Source of the DNA: Paractinoplanes bogorensis
GTDB lineage: Bacteria > Actinomycetota > Actinomycetes > Mycobacteriales > Micromonosporaceae
Assembly: GCF_018829635.1 (NCBI RefSeq)
Contig: NZ_JAHKKG010000013.1
Coordinates: forward strand, 1 to 64,000
Direction of reading: 5' to 3'
Length of the DNA stretch: 64,000 bases
The first letter of the stretch is position 1, and each line of letters opens with the position of its first letter. A program made the translations under genes and the position numbers. Below the pieces are notes generated by a model. It worked only from the letters and a program-made list of their open reading frames with translations. It did not search any database and was not told the DNA's origin. Shown here piece by piece: positions 1 to 8,008 of this stretch.

Positions 1-195
1 GGACCGCTCAGTTGGGTGTCCGGGCCGCTCAATCTGGTGTTCGGACCGCTCAGTTGGGTGTCCGGGCCGCTCAATCTGGTGTTCGGACCGCTCAGTTGGG
101 TGTCCGGGCCGCTCAATCTGGTGTTCGCACCGCTCAGTTGGGCGTTCGCACCGCTCAGTTGGGCGTTCGGGCCGCTCAGTTGGGCGTTCGGGCCG
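1..195. repeat. 21-bp tandem repeat inside the GNAT-like gene
   Basis: At least nine consecutive 21-bp units are present; the array continues beyond base 1. Bases 1-126 form a higher-order 42-bp dimer in which two unit types alternate (CCGCTCAGTTGGGTGTCC and CCGCTCAATCTGGTGTTC cores). Bases 127-189 hold three more uniform units. The period is a multiple of three, so the host gene stays in frame. Each unit contains CCGCTCA, related to the arms of the palindromic repeats at 8.0-8.3 kb and 10.1 kb. Confidence 0.9.
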
Positions 196-401
196 CTCGC
201 CTTTTTGCTCGGACGGGTCAGCTCGGCGAGGTCGGTCCACGCCCGCGGGTCGTTGGCGTCTTCCAGGGCGTGGAACGGCGCGACGTCCGTCTCGTACCGC
301 AGCGCCCGGCCGTACGACTGCGCGAAACGCGCATGCGAACCGTGCAGCGAACGGACAACCGGGTCGTCCAGCACTGACTGATCGGCGTCGACTGTGGTCA
401 T
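1..401 (-). CDS. GNAT-like N-acetyltransferase, N-terminal part, with in-frame heptapeptide repeats (truncated by window edge)
   Basis: The start ATG overlaps the stop of the upstream monooxygenase gene by the ATGA arrangement, so it is the last visible gene of the minus-strand operon. The first ~75 residues (MTTVDADQSVLDDPVV..., then HARFAQSYGRALRYETDV and AWTDLAEL) resemble the N-terminus of actinobacterial GNAT proteins found beside LLM monooxygenases. This family call comes from memory of such proteins and is moderate. After RPSKKA the reading frame enters a 21-bp tandem repeat giving at least nine heptapeptides of the form S-G-P-[ND]-[TA]-[QR]-L, which run off the left edge. The acetyl-CoA-binding part is outside the window, so it is unknown whether the gene is intact. 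Confidence 0.55.
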   Translation of the reverse strand, partial: MTTVDADQSVLDDPVVRSLHGSHARFAQSYGRALRYETDVAPFHALEDANDPRAWTDLAELTRPSKKASGPNAQLSGPNAQLSGANAQLSGANTRLSGPDTQLSGPNTRLSGPDTQLSGPNTRLSGPDTQLSG

Positions 402-1732
402 GGTGTGGCCAGCCCAAGGTGGTCGCGGAGCGTCGGGCCCGAATACTCCGTGCGGAAGACGCCTCTCTCCTGCAGCAGCGGCACGACCTTGTCGGCGAAC
501 TCGTCCAGGCCGCCCGGCGTCACGTGCGGCACCAGGATGAAACCGTCGGCGGCGTCCTGCTGTACGAGGTCGTCGAGGGCGGCGGCGATCGTGGCGGCCG
601 AGCCGATGAAGTTCTGCCGGCCGGTCACCTCGATGATGAGCTCGCGGATCGACAGCTTCTCGGCGGCGGCCCGCTCCCGCCACTCGCGGGCGACGGCGAT
701 CGGGTCGCGGTGCATCCGGACGCTGGCCCGGCCGCGCGCGATGTGCTGCTCGGAGACGTCCGGATCGATCTCGGGCAGGGGACCGTCGGGGTCGTAGGCG
801 GACAGGTCGCGGTTCCACAGCTGTTCGAGGAACTTGATCGCGGTGGCGCCGCTGACCTGTTGCCGCCGCACGATGCGGGCGCGTTCCTGCGCGTCGTTGT
901 CCGTGTCGCCGAGAACGAACGTCGCCGCGGGCAGCACGTTGAGCGAATCGTGTTCGCGGCCGTAGCGGGCCAGCCGTCCCTTCACGTCGGCGTAGAACTT
1001 CTGTCCGTCGGTGAGCGTGCCGTGCCGGCTGAAGATGGCGTCGGCCGTGGCGGCGGCGAACTCGCGGCCCGCATCCGAGTCGCCGGCCTGCAGGATGACC
1101 GGGCGGCCCTGCGGGCTGCGCGGAACGTTGAACCGTCCGGCGATGTCGAAATGCTCATCCTGGTGAGCGAACGTGCCCGCGCTCGGATCGCGCAGAAACG
1201 TACCGGAGTTCTTGTCCGCGGCGATCGCGTCGGCCGGCCACGAGTCGAACAGTTCCTTGGCCGTTTCGAGGAACCGGGTCGCGCGGCTGTACCGGTCACC
1301 TTCGGCCAGGAAACCGCCACGCCGGAAGTTCTCACCGGTGAACGCGTCCCACGAGGTGACGACGTTCCAGGCCGCGCGCCCGTCGGACAGGTGGTCGAGC
1401 GAGGCGAACTGCCGCGCCACCTCGTACGGCTCGTTGAACGTGGAGTTGATGGTGCCGGCCAGACCGAGGCGCTCGGTCACGGCGGCCAGCGCGGCCAGCA
1501 CGGTGAACGTGTCGGGCCGGCCGACCACGTCCAGGTCGTAGATCCGGCCGCCCTGCTCGCGCAGCCGCAGGCCCTCGGCCAGGAAGAAGAAGTCGAACTT
1601 GGCCCGTTCGGCGGTCTGCGCGAGCTTGACGAACGAGTCGAACTCGATGTGGCTGCCCGCCTCGGGGTCGCTCCACACGGTGGTGTTGTTGACGCCGGGG
1701 AAGTGGGCGGCGAGATGGATCTGCTTAGGCAA
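398..1732 (-). CDS. LLM class flavin-dependent monooxygenase (NtaA/SnaA/DszA type)
   Basis: A 444-residue protein with the luciferase-like (TIM-barrel, FMN- or F420-linked) pattern of the NtaA/SnaA/DszA group: SHIEFDSFVKLAQTAERAKF near the start, FFFLAEGLRLRE, TINSTFNEPYEVAR, WNVVTS, and RFNVPRSPQGRPVILQAGDS. These enzymes usually work with a separate flavin reductase and oxidise chelators or organosulfur compounds; the substrate here is unknown. I place the start at a TTG (residues L-P-K-Q-I-H) because AAGGAG lies just upstream. The frame is open further upstream, but that stretch reads as non-coding and covers the next gene. The first 8 bp overlap the upstream LLM gene, suggesting translational coupling. 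Confidence 0.88.
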   Translation of the reverse strand: MPKQIHLAAHFPGVNNTTVWSDPEAGSHIEFDSFVKLAQTAERAKFDFFFLAEGLRLREQGGRIYDLDVVGRPDTFTVLAALAAVTERLGLAGTINSTFNEPYEVARQFASLDHLSDGRAAWNVVTSWDAFTGENFRRGGFLAEGDRYSRATRFLETAKELFDSWPADAIAADKNSGTFLRDPSAGTFAHQDEHFDIAGRFNVPRSPQGRPVILQAGDSDAGREFAAATADAIFSRHGTLTDGQKFYADVKGRLARYGREHDSLNVLPAATFVLGDTDNDAQERARIVRRQQVSGATAIKFLEQLWNRDLSAYDPDGPLPEIDPDVSEQHIARGRASVRMHRDPIAVAREWRERAAAEKLSIRELIIEVTGRQNFIGSAATIAAALDDLVQQDAADGFILVPHVTPGGLDEFADKVVPLLQERGVFRTEYSGPTLRDHLGLATP

Positions 1733-2834
1733 CGCGGGCTCCTTCGACGGCGGCGTACCGGTTGGCCGGTCGTTCCAGGCCGAGACGGGCGCGCAGCGTG
1801 TCCTCCTGGTACTCGTGCCGGAAGACGCCGCGCGACTGCAGCTCGGGCACCAGACCACGGGTGATTCCGCGCAGGTCGTCGGGCAGGCGACCGGGCCGCA
1901 GGCGGAAGCCGCTGATCCCGGCCGCCTGCCATTCCAGCAACAGGTCGGCCAGCTGAGCGGGCGTGCCGGCGAAAACGTGGGCATCACTCGGCAGCTGCCG
2001 AGCGGCGGTCGAAGTGGGCTCCAGGAACACCACGAGGTCGGCGAAGACGTGGCGCACCCTGACTTGCGACGCGATCTCGTGGGCGTCCGCGGCGTCGACC
2101 GGGGTTACGTAGACGACGTCGGCCGCCTTCTCGGCGAAGCGGTACGGGATCTCGTTGTGGGCGAGGGCGGTCACCACCGGCTGGCCCTGCGGTGGCCGGG
2201 GCGTGATGGACGGGCCCTTCACGGTGAAGAACCGGCCCTCGAAGTTGATGTAGTGCACCTTGTCGCGGTCGATGAACCGGCCGGTGGCGGCGTCGCGGAT
2301 CTCGGCGTCGTCCTCCCAGCTGTCCCAGAGGCGGCGCACCACCTCCACGTAGTCGGCCGCCTCGTCGTAGAGTTCGCGCACGTGCTCGCGTACGGGAAAC
2401 GCGGGGTTGATCTCGGGAATCTCGCGGCGGCCGAAGTGCTGCGCCTCGTGCGCCCGCGCCGACAGCTGGACCCGCCAACCGGCGCGGCCCCGGCTCACGT
2501 AGTCGAGCGTCGCGATCGCCTTGGAGATGTGGAACGGCTCGGTGTGCGTGACGGTAGCGGTCGGCACCAGTCCGATGTGGTGGGTGAGGGGCGCGACCCG
2601 CGACGCGATCAGCACCGCGTCGAGGCGGCCCTGCACCTGCCCGGGATCGTCGGTCTGCACGCCCAGTCCGTCCTCGATGGTGACGAAGTCGAGCTTGCCC
2701 GCCTCGGCCTCGGCGACCAGCTGGGTCCAGTAGCGGGCGGTGAAGAGTTCCGCCGGCCGGGCTTCCGGTGCGCGCCAGGCCGCGGGATCCCAGCCGGCGC
2801 CGTCCAGCGCTACCGCCAGATGCAGGTTCGTCAT
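1725..2834 (-). CDS. LLM class flavin-dependent oxidoreductase
   Basis: A 369-residue luciferase-like monooxygenase. Signature stretches are LHLAVALDGAGWDPAAWR, KLDFVTIEDG, SKAIATLDYVSRGRAGW and FTVKGPSITPRPPQGQPVV, the last being the NtaA/SnaA-type phosphate-binding region. The ATG is preceded by GGGGAAG. It lies between the solute-binding protein gene (3 bp away) and the second LLM gene (8-bp overlap), so the two LLM enzymes are probably made together and fed by the importer. Paired LLM monooxygenases next to an ABC importer are typical of sulfonate, sulfone or thioether scavenging, but no residue seen here fixes the substrate. Confidence 0.87.
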   Translation of the reverse strand: MTNLHLAVALDGAGWDPAAWRAPEARPAELFTARYWTQLVAEAEAGKLDFVTIEDGLGVQTDDPGQVQGRLDAVLIASRVAPLTHHIGLVPTATVTHTEPFHISKAIATLDYVSRGRAGWRVQLSARAHEAQHFGRREIPEINPAFPVREHVRELYDEAADYVEVVRRLWDSWEDDAEIRDAATGRFIDRDKVHYINFEGRFFTVKGPSITPRPPQGQPVVTALAHNEIPYRFAEKAADVVYVTPVDAADAHEIASQVRVRHVFADLVVFLEPTSTAARQLPSDAHVFAGTPAQLADLLLEWQAAGISGFRLRPGRLPDDLRGITRGLVPELQSRGVFRHEYQEDTLRARLGLERPANRYAAVEGARVA

Positions 2835-2836
2835 AG

Positions 2837-3820
2837 CTACTTCCCCTCGATGGGCAGGCCGGGCGGGTTGATCTCGGGCGTGCCGACCGACTCGTTCGCG
2901 AGGTTCCAGCGGTCCAGGATCTTCTGGTAGTCGCCCGACTTCACGAGCTCGTCGAGGGCGGCCTTGTACGCCTCGACCAGGCCGCTGCCCTTCTTCGTGG
3001 TGAGCGCGATCTTGCCCTGCAGGGTGGATCCGGCGCCCGAGTACGTGCCGACGATCTCGGTCTCGCCCGCCTTGGCCACGTGGTAGGCCGACGTCGGGTT
3101 CGGGCCTAGATAGAGGTCGATCTGGCCGGAGCCGAGGGCCAGGTAGGTGGCCTGGTTGGTCTGGTAGTACTTGATGTCGACCTTGGGCAGGCCCTGCTTC
3201 ACGGCCTCCTCGCTCCACTCGACGAGGATCTTCTCCTGGTTGGTGCCGGAGCCGACGGCGACCTTCTTGCCGGCCACGTCGGCCGGGCCGGTCACCTTCA
3301 GCCCGCTGCCCTTCTTGGCCTCGAACGCGAGCTCGTCCTTGCGGTAGGTCGCGAAGTCGTACTTCTGCTTACGTTCCTCGGTGACCGTGATGTTGGAGGC
3401 GCCGACGTCGTACTTGCCGCTGTCGAGACCGATGAAGAGGTTCTCCCAGCTGGTGTTCTGCAGGTCCGGCTCGAGGCCGAGGATGCCGGCCACGGCCACC
3501 GCGATGTCCGGCTCGCTGCCGATCAGCGTCTTGTTGTCGGTGGCGGTGAAGGCGAGCGGGGCGAACCCGGCGCCGGCCGCGCCGACCCCGATGGTCAGGC
3601 TGCCCTTCTGCTTGATCGCTTCGGGCAGGAGGGCGGCGGCCGCGTCCACCTTGGCCGGGACGATGCGCTGCTGGTCGGGCCCGTCGTTGATGGTCACGGC
3701 GGCGGCCTGCTGCACGTCGGCGGGGTCCGCGGCCTTCTCGTCCGGTGCGGCGCACGCGGCGAGTCCGGCGAGTGCGGCGATCAAGAGCACGGCGGATTTC
3801 GTACGGGATTTCGTACGCAT
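2837..3820 (-). CDS. ABC importer solute-binding lipoprotein (SBP family 3, amino-acid type)
   Basis: A 327-residue precursor with a lipoprotein signal: basic MRTKSRTKS, hydrophobic core, then LAAC with the lipidated cysteine near residue 23. The mature part has family 3 features: KGSLTIGVG, PDIAVAVAGILGL, WENLFIGLDSGKYDVGASNITVT and KYDFATYRKDELAF. It would capture a small polar ligand, such as an amino acid or sulfur compound, outside the membrane for the permease and ATPase encoded just upstream. I chose the ATG giving the basic signal peptide; AAGGAG is 14 bases upstream, slightly far. The frame is also open a further 25 codons upstream, without signal-peptide character. Confidence 0.9.
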   Translation of the reverse strand: MRTKSRTKSAVLLIAALAGLAACAAPDEKAADPADVQQAAAVTINDGPDQQRIVPAKVDAAAALLPEAIKQKGSLTIGVGAAGAGFAPLAFTATDNKTLIGSEPDIAVAVAGILGLEPDLQNTSWENLFIGLDSGKYDVGASNITVTEERKQKYDFATYRKDELAFEAKKGSGLKVTGPADVAGKKVAVGSGTNQEKILVEWSEEAVKQGLPKVDIKYYQTNQATYLALGSGQIDLYLGPNPTSAYHVAKAGETEIVGTYSGAGSTLQGKIALTTKKGSGLVEAYKAALDELVKSGDYQKILDRWNLANESVGTPEINPPGLPIEGK

Positions 3821-3854
3821 GGAGGGGTTTGCTCCTTCAGACGAGAACGGTGGT

Positions 3855-4571
3855 TCAGACAAGAACTTTGGAGAGGAAGGCGCGAGTGCGCTCATGCCGG
3901 GGACGGTCGAGGACCTCGGACGGCGGTCCCTGCTCGACGATGCGGCCTTCGTCGAGGAAGACGATGGTGTCGGCCACCTCGCGGGCGAAGCCGATCTCGT
4001 GGGTGACGACGATCATGGTGGTGCCGGCCCGGGCCAGGTCGCGCATGACGTCGAGCACCTCGCCGACGAGTTCCGGGTCGAGGGCCGAGGTGGGCTCGTC
4101 GAACAGGATCAGCTTGGGTTCGCGCCCGAGGGCCCGGGCGATCGCGACCCGCTGCTGCTGTCCGCCGGAGAGCTGACGGGGGTAGGCGTGGGCCTTGCCG
4201 GCCAGGCCGACCCGGTCGAGCAACTCGATGCCGCCGCCGGCCTCCCGCACGTTCTCCAGCGCCGTCATGTGCGGGAACAGGTTGAACGTCTGGAAGACGA
4301 ACCCGATCCGGGCCCGCTGCTTGAGGATGTGCCGTTCGCTCAACTCGTGCAGTTTGTTGCCCACCCGGCGGTAACCGATCAGTTCACCGTCGACCCGGAC
4401 CCGGCCGCGGTCCACCTTCTCGAGGTGGTTGATGCACCGCAGCAGGGTCGACTTGCCGGAACCGGACGGGCCCAGGATCACGGTGACGCTGCCCGCGGGC
4501 ACGTTCAGGGTCACGTCGTGCAGCACTTCGAGCGTGCCGAACGACTTGTGCACACCGTCGAGCTCGATCAT
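3855..4571 (-). CDS. ABC importer ATPase, amino-acid type, slightly short
   Basis: A 238-residue polar amino-acid transporter ATPase. Walker A is GPSGSGKST, the Q-loop is FVFQTFNLFPHMTALENV, the signature LSGGQQQRVAIARAL, Walker B LILFDEPTSALDPE and the H-loop VTHE, so all catalytic motifs are intact. After ALENV the chain runs straight through REAGGGIELLDRVGL. Close relatives have about 15 more residues there (the helical-subdomain linker), so this copy looks internally shortened. The start ATG overlaps the permease stop by 4 bp. It energises the importer made of its two neighbours. Confidence 0.9.
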   Translation of the reverse strand: MIELDGVHKSFGTLEVLHDVTLNVPAGSVTVILGPSGSGKSTLLRCINHLEKVDRGRVRVDGELIGYRRVGNKLHELSERHILKQRARIGFVFQTFNLFPHMTALENVREAGGGIELLDRVGLAGKAHAYPRQLSGGQQQRVAIARALGREPKLILFDEPTSALDPELVGEVLDVMRDLARAGTTMIVVTHEIGFAREVADTIVFLDEGRIVEQGPPSEVLDRPRHERTRAFLSKVLV

Positions 4572-5458
4572 CGGACGAATCCCCTCGAATAACGGCGCTC
4601 GACGTAGTGCTGCAGGATCGAGAGGGCGGCGGTCAGGATCACGTACCAGACCGTCGCGACCAGCAGCAGCGGCACAACCCGCCCGTTGCGGCCGTAGATG
4701 ACCTGCACCTGGTAGAACAGCTCGCCGATGGCCAGCACGTAGACGACCGACGTGCTCTTGAGCAGGTTGACCAGTTCGTTGGCCGCGTTGGGCAGGATCG
4801 CCCGCATCGCCTGGGGGAGCAGGATCCGGCGGAACTGGCGCAGCCGCGGGATGCCGAGCGCGGCGGCCGCCTCCAGCTGGCGCGAGTCGACCGACAGGAT
4901 GCCGGCCCGGACGATCTCGGCGGCGTACGCGGCCTCGTGCAGGGCCAGGCCCAGCAGCGCCGCGCCGAACGCGCTGACCAGGGTCGACGTCTCGAAACTG
5001 AAGAAGCCGGGGCCGAACGGGACGCCGATCTGCAGCCGGTCGTAGAGGTAGCCGAGGTTGGCCCAGAACAGCAACTGCACGATCAGGGGCACCGAGCGGA
5101 AGACCCAGATGAACGTCCAGGACGTCGTACGGAGAACGGGGTTTTTCGACAGGCGCATGGGGGCCAGGACGATGCCGCCGGCGAAGCCGAGAACCGCGCC
5201 GGCGAAGGTCAGCTGCAGCGTGATGAGCAGCGCGTCCATCACCGACCTCTCGAAGAAGTAGCCGATGAACGTGCTCCACTCCCAGCCCGGGTTGGTGATC
5301 AGGCCGTGCAGGAACTGGACGACGACGATCAGCACCGCGGCGGCCGCGATCCAGCGCCAGGGGTGCCGGGCCGGGACCACGACCAGGTCGTCCGGTGGCG
5401 GATGCTCGCTGCTGCTCGGGCGGCCGACCGCCGCGCGAGCCGAGGACAGAAGACTCAC
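4568..5458 (-). CDS. ABC importer permease, amino-acid type
   Basis: A 296-residue membrane protein with one N-terminal segment (WIAAAAVLIVVVQFLHGL), then the HisMQ-type permease domain: MDALLITLQLTFAGAVLG, WVFRSVPLIVQLLFW and the coupling-helix (EAA) region ALGIPRLRQFRRILLPQAMR. The start is taken as GTG (V-S-L-L-S-S-A) because GGAAGGA lies 5-6 bases upstream. A longer open frame to 5,569 is less likely, as it would run through the probable promoter. First gene of the minus-strand operon (permease, ATPase, binding protein, LLM, LLM, GNAT). Confidence 0.87.
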   Translation of the reverse strand: MSLLSSARAAVGRPSSSEHPPPDDLVVVPARHPWRWIAAAAVLIVVVQFLHGLITNPGWEWSTFIGYFFERSVMDALLITLQLTFAGAVLGFAGGIVLAPMRLSKNPVLRTTSWTFIWVFRSVPLIVQLLFWANLGYLYDRLQIGVPFGPGFFSFETSTLVSAFGAALLGLALHEAAYAAEIVRAGILSVDSRQLEAAAALGIPRLRQFRRILLPQAMRAILPNAANELVNLLKSTSVVYVLAIGELFYQVQVIYGRNGRVVPLLLVATVWYVILTAALSILQHYVERRYSRGFVR

Positions 5459-5726
5459 GGGGGTCCTTCCGAGGAGGGCTGCTGCCGATGAGGCTAAGGC
5501 GGCGGACCTAAAACCCTCAAGTCCTATCGGGTAGATATGTTTTACGGACTTGTGAAGTGCCTTCGCCATCTGGGATTTACGTCATGACCCCTTGCTCATC
5601 TCCTACTGAAGCTATAGGAAAAAGGGAGTCTGGTTCCTGTTCCCTGCTCACTCACGTCTTCCACCGCCCGCAGCACGAATACACCCGCGCCCTCATCGAG
5701 GCGGTCCCGACCCCGGAGGTGTCGCG
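5459..5726. promoter_or_regulatory. Divergent promoter region of the LLM/ABC locus
   Basis: This 268-bp non-coding stretch separates the minus-strand importer operon from the plus-strand LLM pair and must hold both promoters. It is visibly more AT-rich than its surroundings. A possible plus-strand promoter is TTGCTC at 5,592 with TATAGG at 5,613, spacing 15 and therefore sub-optimal. On the other side the AT-rich TATCGGGTAGATATGTTTTA (5,525-5,544) is the likeliest minus-strand promoter or operator. No known operator was recognised. Confidence 0.4.
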
Positions 5727-6890
5727 ATGAAATTCCTGCTCATCACGCTGATCGCGGAGAAGGACCCGCACCGGCCGGCCCGCGAACGCCTTCGCGAGGT
5801 CGTCGACAACGCCGTGCTGGCCGAGGAGCTCGGCTTCGACGGTTTCGGGGTGGGGGAGCGGCACGAGCGGCCGTTCTTCTCGTCGTCACCGCCCGTGGTG
5901 CTCAGCCACATCGCCGCCGTCACCTCGCGGATCCGCTTGTTCACGGCGGTCACCACGCTCTCGCTGCTCGACCCGGTGCGCGCGTTCGAGGACTACTCGA
6001 CCCTCGACAACCTCTCCGACGGCCGCCTCGAGCTCATCATCGGCAAGGGCAACGGCGCCGCCCAGGCCCAACTGTTCCACGTCACCGCCGACGACCAGTG
6101 GGATCGCAACCGGGAGGGCTACGAGCTTTTCCGCCGTCTCTGGCGCGAGCCCCGCGTCACGTGGGAGGGCCGGTTCCGTCCGTCCCTGACCGACGCCGAG
6201 ACCTGGCCGCGGCCGCTGCAGCAGCCGATCCGGGTCTGGCACGGCAGCGCCACCAGCCGGGAGTCGGTCGACCTGGCCGCGAAGTTCGGCGACCCCCTGT
6301 TCTCGGCCAACGTCACCAACCCCATCGAGCCGTACGCGGAACTGATCCGCTACTACCGCGAACGGTGGGCCCACTACGGGCACCGCCCGTCGGACGCCCT
6401 CGTCGGGGCGGGAAGTGCTGGTTTCTACGCCGCGCCGACATCGCAGGAGGCGATCGAGACCTACCGTCCGATCTACGACGAGCGGATCGCGTTGTTCCGC
6501 AAAGTGGGCGTGGAGCCGGTCTTCCCCACCCTGGAGGACGCGATCGAGCGCAGCTCCATCCTGGTCGGCAGCCCGCAGCAGATCGTCGACAAGGTGCTGC
6601 GCTACCACGAGTCGTTCGGGCACGAGGTCATGCATGAGCACGCCGACGCCGGCGGCCTGACCGGCAAGCAACATCGGGCGACGCTCGAGCTCTTCCAGTC
6701 CGAGATCGCGCCGGTCCTGCGCCGTTCGGTCCCTAGCCGCCCGTTTCCCGCCCTTCTCTCCGCCCCTGTGCTCGCCCTTGTTCCGGCTTCCGATCCGGCC
6801 CCTGTTCCGGCTTCCGATCCGGCCCCTGTTCCGGCTTCCGATCCGGCCCCTGTCCCGGCTTCACTTCCGGCCTCTGGAGAAATTTCATGA
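5727..6890 (+). CDS. LLM class flavin-dependent oxidoreductase with repetitive C-terminal tail
   Basis: A 387-residue luciferase-like monooxygenase. Evidence: MKFLLITLIAEK, AEELGFDGFGVGERHERP, SSSPPVVLSHIAAVTSRIRL, LDNLSDGRLELIIGKGNG and QPIRVWHGSATSRESVDLAAKFG. The SD sequence GGAGGTG precedes the ATG. The globular domain ends near residue 335. It is followed by a tail of three perfect and one decayed 24-bp units encoding V-P-A-S-D-P-A-P, a Pro/Ala-rich flexible extension that is not part of the family. The stop overlaps the next LLM gene by ATGA. Probably one of several oxygenases in a sulfur or xenobiotic scavenging locus; substrate not determinable. Confidence 0.87.
   Translation: MKFLLITLIAEKDPHRPARERLREVVDNAVLAEELGFDGFGVGERHERPFFSSSPPVVLSHIAAVTSRIRLFTAVTTLSLLDPVRAFEDYSTLDNLSDGRLELIIGKGNGAAQAQLFHVTADDQWDRNREGYELFRRLWREPRVTWEGRFRPSLTDAETWPRPLQQPIRVWHGSATSRESVDLAAKFGDPLFSANVTNPIEPYAELIRYYRERWAHYGHRPSDALVGAGSAGFYAAPTSQEAIETYRPIYDERIALFRKVGVEPVFPTLEDAIERSSILVGSPQQIVDKVLRYHESFGHEVMHEHADAGGLTGKQHRATLELFQSEIAPVLRRSVPSRPFPALLSAPVLALVPASDPAPVPASDPAPVPASDPAPVPASLPASGEIS
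6780..6875 (+). repeat. 24-bp tandem repeat in the LLM gene tail
   Basis: Three identical 24-bp units (core TTCCGGCTTCCGATCCGG) at 6,780-6,851 and a degenerate fourth to 6,875 encode VPASDPAP octapeptides at the C-terminus of the LLM protein. The period is a multiple of three. Confidence 0.92.
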
Positions 6891-8008
6891 CTGTTCCCTT
6901 GTCCATTCTGGATCTCGCTCCGCTTGTCTCCGGGGGCACCGTCGCTGATGCTCTGCGGCGCACCCTCGACCTGGCCACCCGGGCCGAGGAATTCGGCTAT
7001 CACCGGTACTGGGTCGCCGAGCATCACCTGACGGCGGGTGTGGCCAGCTCGCAGCCGGCCGTGCTGCTGGGGCAGATCGCGGCCGTGACCTCGCGGATCC
7101 GGCTCGGGTCAGGGGCCGTCCAGACCGGTTATCTCACGCCGCTGGCCGTTCTCGAGCAGTTCGGGCTGCTGGATGCGCTCTATCCCGGGCGTTTCGACCT
7201 GGGGCTCGGGCGTTCCGCGCAACGTCGCTCCACCGATCTGGCCGGGCCGCCGCCCGCTCCGGCGCCGGCTGAGGCGCGGGTCGTCGACGGGCTGCTCATC
7301 CCGAAGCACTTCGACTTCACGCCCCTGATGAAGTCGGCGCGGGCGGCCCTGTTCGGCAAGCTGCTCAAGCAGCCGAACGCGGAGGCGCTCGACCTGGACG
7401 AGGTGGTCGATCAGGTGCAGACGCTGATCGCGGGGCCGTACGCCGATGGTCTCGGGAACGAGGCGCACGCGGTGCCGGGGGAGAACGCGGATCTCGAGCT
7501 GTGGGTGCTCGGTAGCAGCGGTGGGGAAAGCGCACGGGTGGCCGGTGCGCGCGGTTTGCCGTTCGCCGCGAACTATCACGTGGCGCCGGCCAAGGTGCTC
7601 GAGGCGGTGGAGGCGTATCGGGCGGCTTTCCGGCCGTCGAAGGTGCTGTCGGCACCGCACGTGATGGTGAGCGCTGACATCGTGGTGGCCGAGGACGACG
7701 AAACGGCTCAGCAGCTGGCCATCCCGTACGGGTTGTGGGTGCGCAGCATCCGCAACGGCACCGGCGCCATCCCGTACCCGTCGATCGGGGAGGCCGCGGC
7801 GCACGAGTGGACCGACGAGGATCGCGCGCTCGTGGCCGATCGGCTCGACACCCATTTCGTCGGCTCGGCGCGGCGGGTGGCCGGCCAGCTCGAGACGTTG
7901 CGGCGCGTGACGGGCGCCGACGAGCTGCTGGTCACCACCATCACGCACGACCACAGCGACCGTGTCCGCTCGTTCGAACTGCTCGCCGCAGAGTGGCACC
8001 GCGCATAG
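6887..8008 (+). CDS. LLM class flavin-dependent oxidoreductase (MsnO8/YhbW-like)
   Basis: A 373-residue luciferase-like protein. The N-terminus LSILDLAPLVSGGTVADALR, then EFGYHRYWVAEHH, AAVTSRIRLGSGAV, LYPGRFDLGLGRS and LWVLGSSGGESARVAGARGLPFA, fits the single-component MsnO8/YhbW subgroup of LLM oxidoreductases. It overlaps the preceding LLM gene by 4 bp, so the two are co-translated. With the two minus-strand LLM genes this makes four flavin monooxygenases around one amino-acid-type importer. Function inferred only from family. Confidence 0.87.
   Translation: MTVPLSILDLAPLVSGGTVADALRRTLDLATRAEEFGYHRYWVAEHHLTAGVASSQPAVLLGQIAAVTSRIRLGSGAVQTGYLTPLAVLEQFGLLDALYPGRFDLGLGRSAQRRSTDLAGPPPAPAPAEARVVDGLLIPKHFDFTPLMKSARAALFGKLLKQPNAEALDLDEVVDQVQTLIAGPYADGLGNEAHAVPGENADLELWVLGSSGGESARVAGARGLPFAANYHVAPAKVLEAVEAYRAAFRPSKVLSAPHVMVSADIVVAEDDETAQQLAIPYGLWVRSIRNGTGAIPYPSIGEAAAHEWTDEDRALVADRLDTHFVGSARRVAGQLETLRRVTGADELLVTTITHDHSDRVRSFELLAAEWHRA

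Noticed and set aside
1..195. CRISPR array
   Set aside because: The units are directly adjacent without unique spacers, and no cas genes are in the window. The same applies to the arrays at 32.2-33.3 kb and 47.5-47.7 kb.
1..381. Two plus-strand open frames of ~121 residues over the 21-bp repeats
   Set aside because: Repetitive translation without SD, overlapping the minus-strand gene that is properly coupled to the LLM operon by ATGA.
419..1864. A 481-residue plus-strand open frame opposite the LLM gene
   Set aside because: Antisense GC-frame artefact; the minus frame carries the full LLM motif series and a sensible SD.
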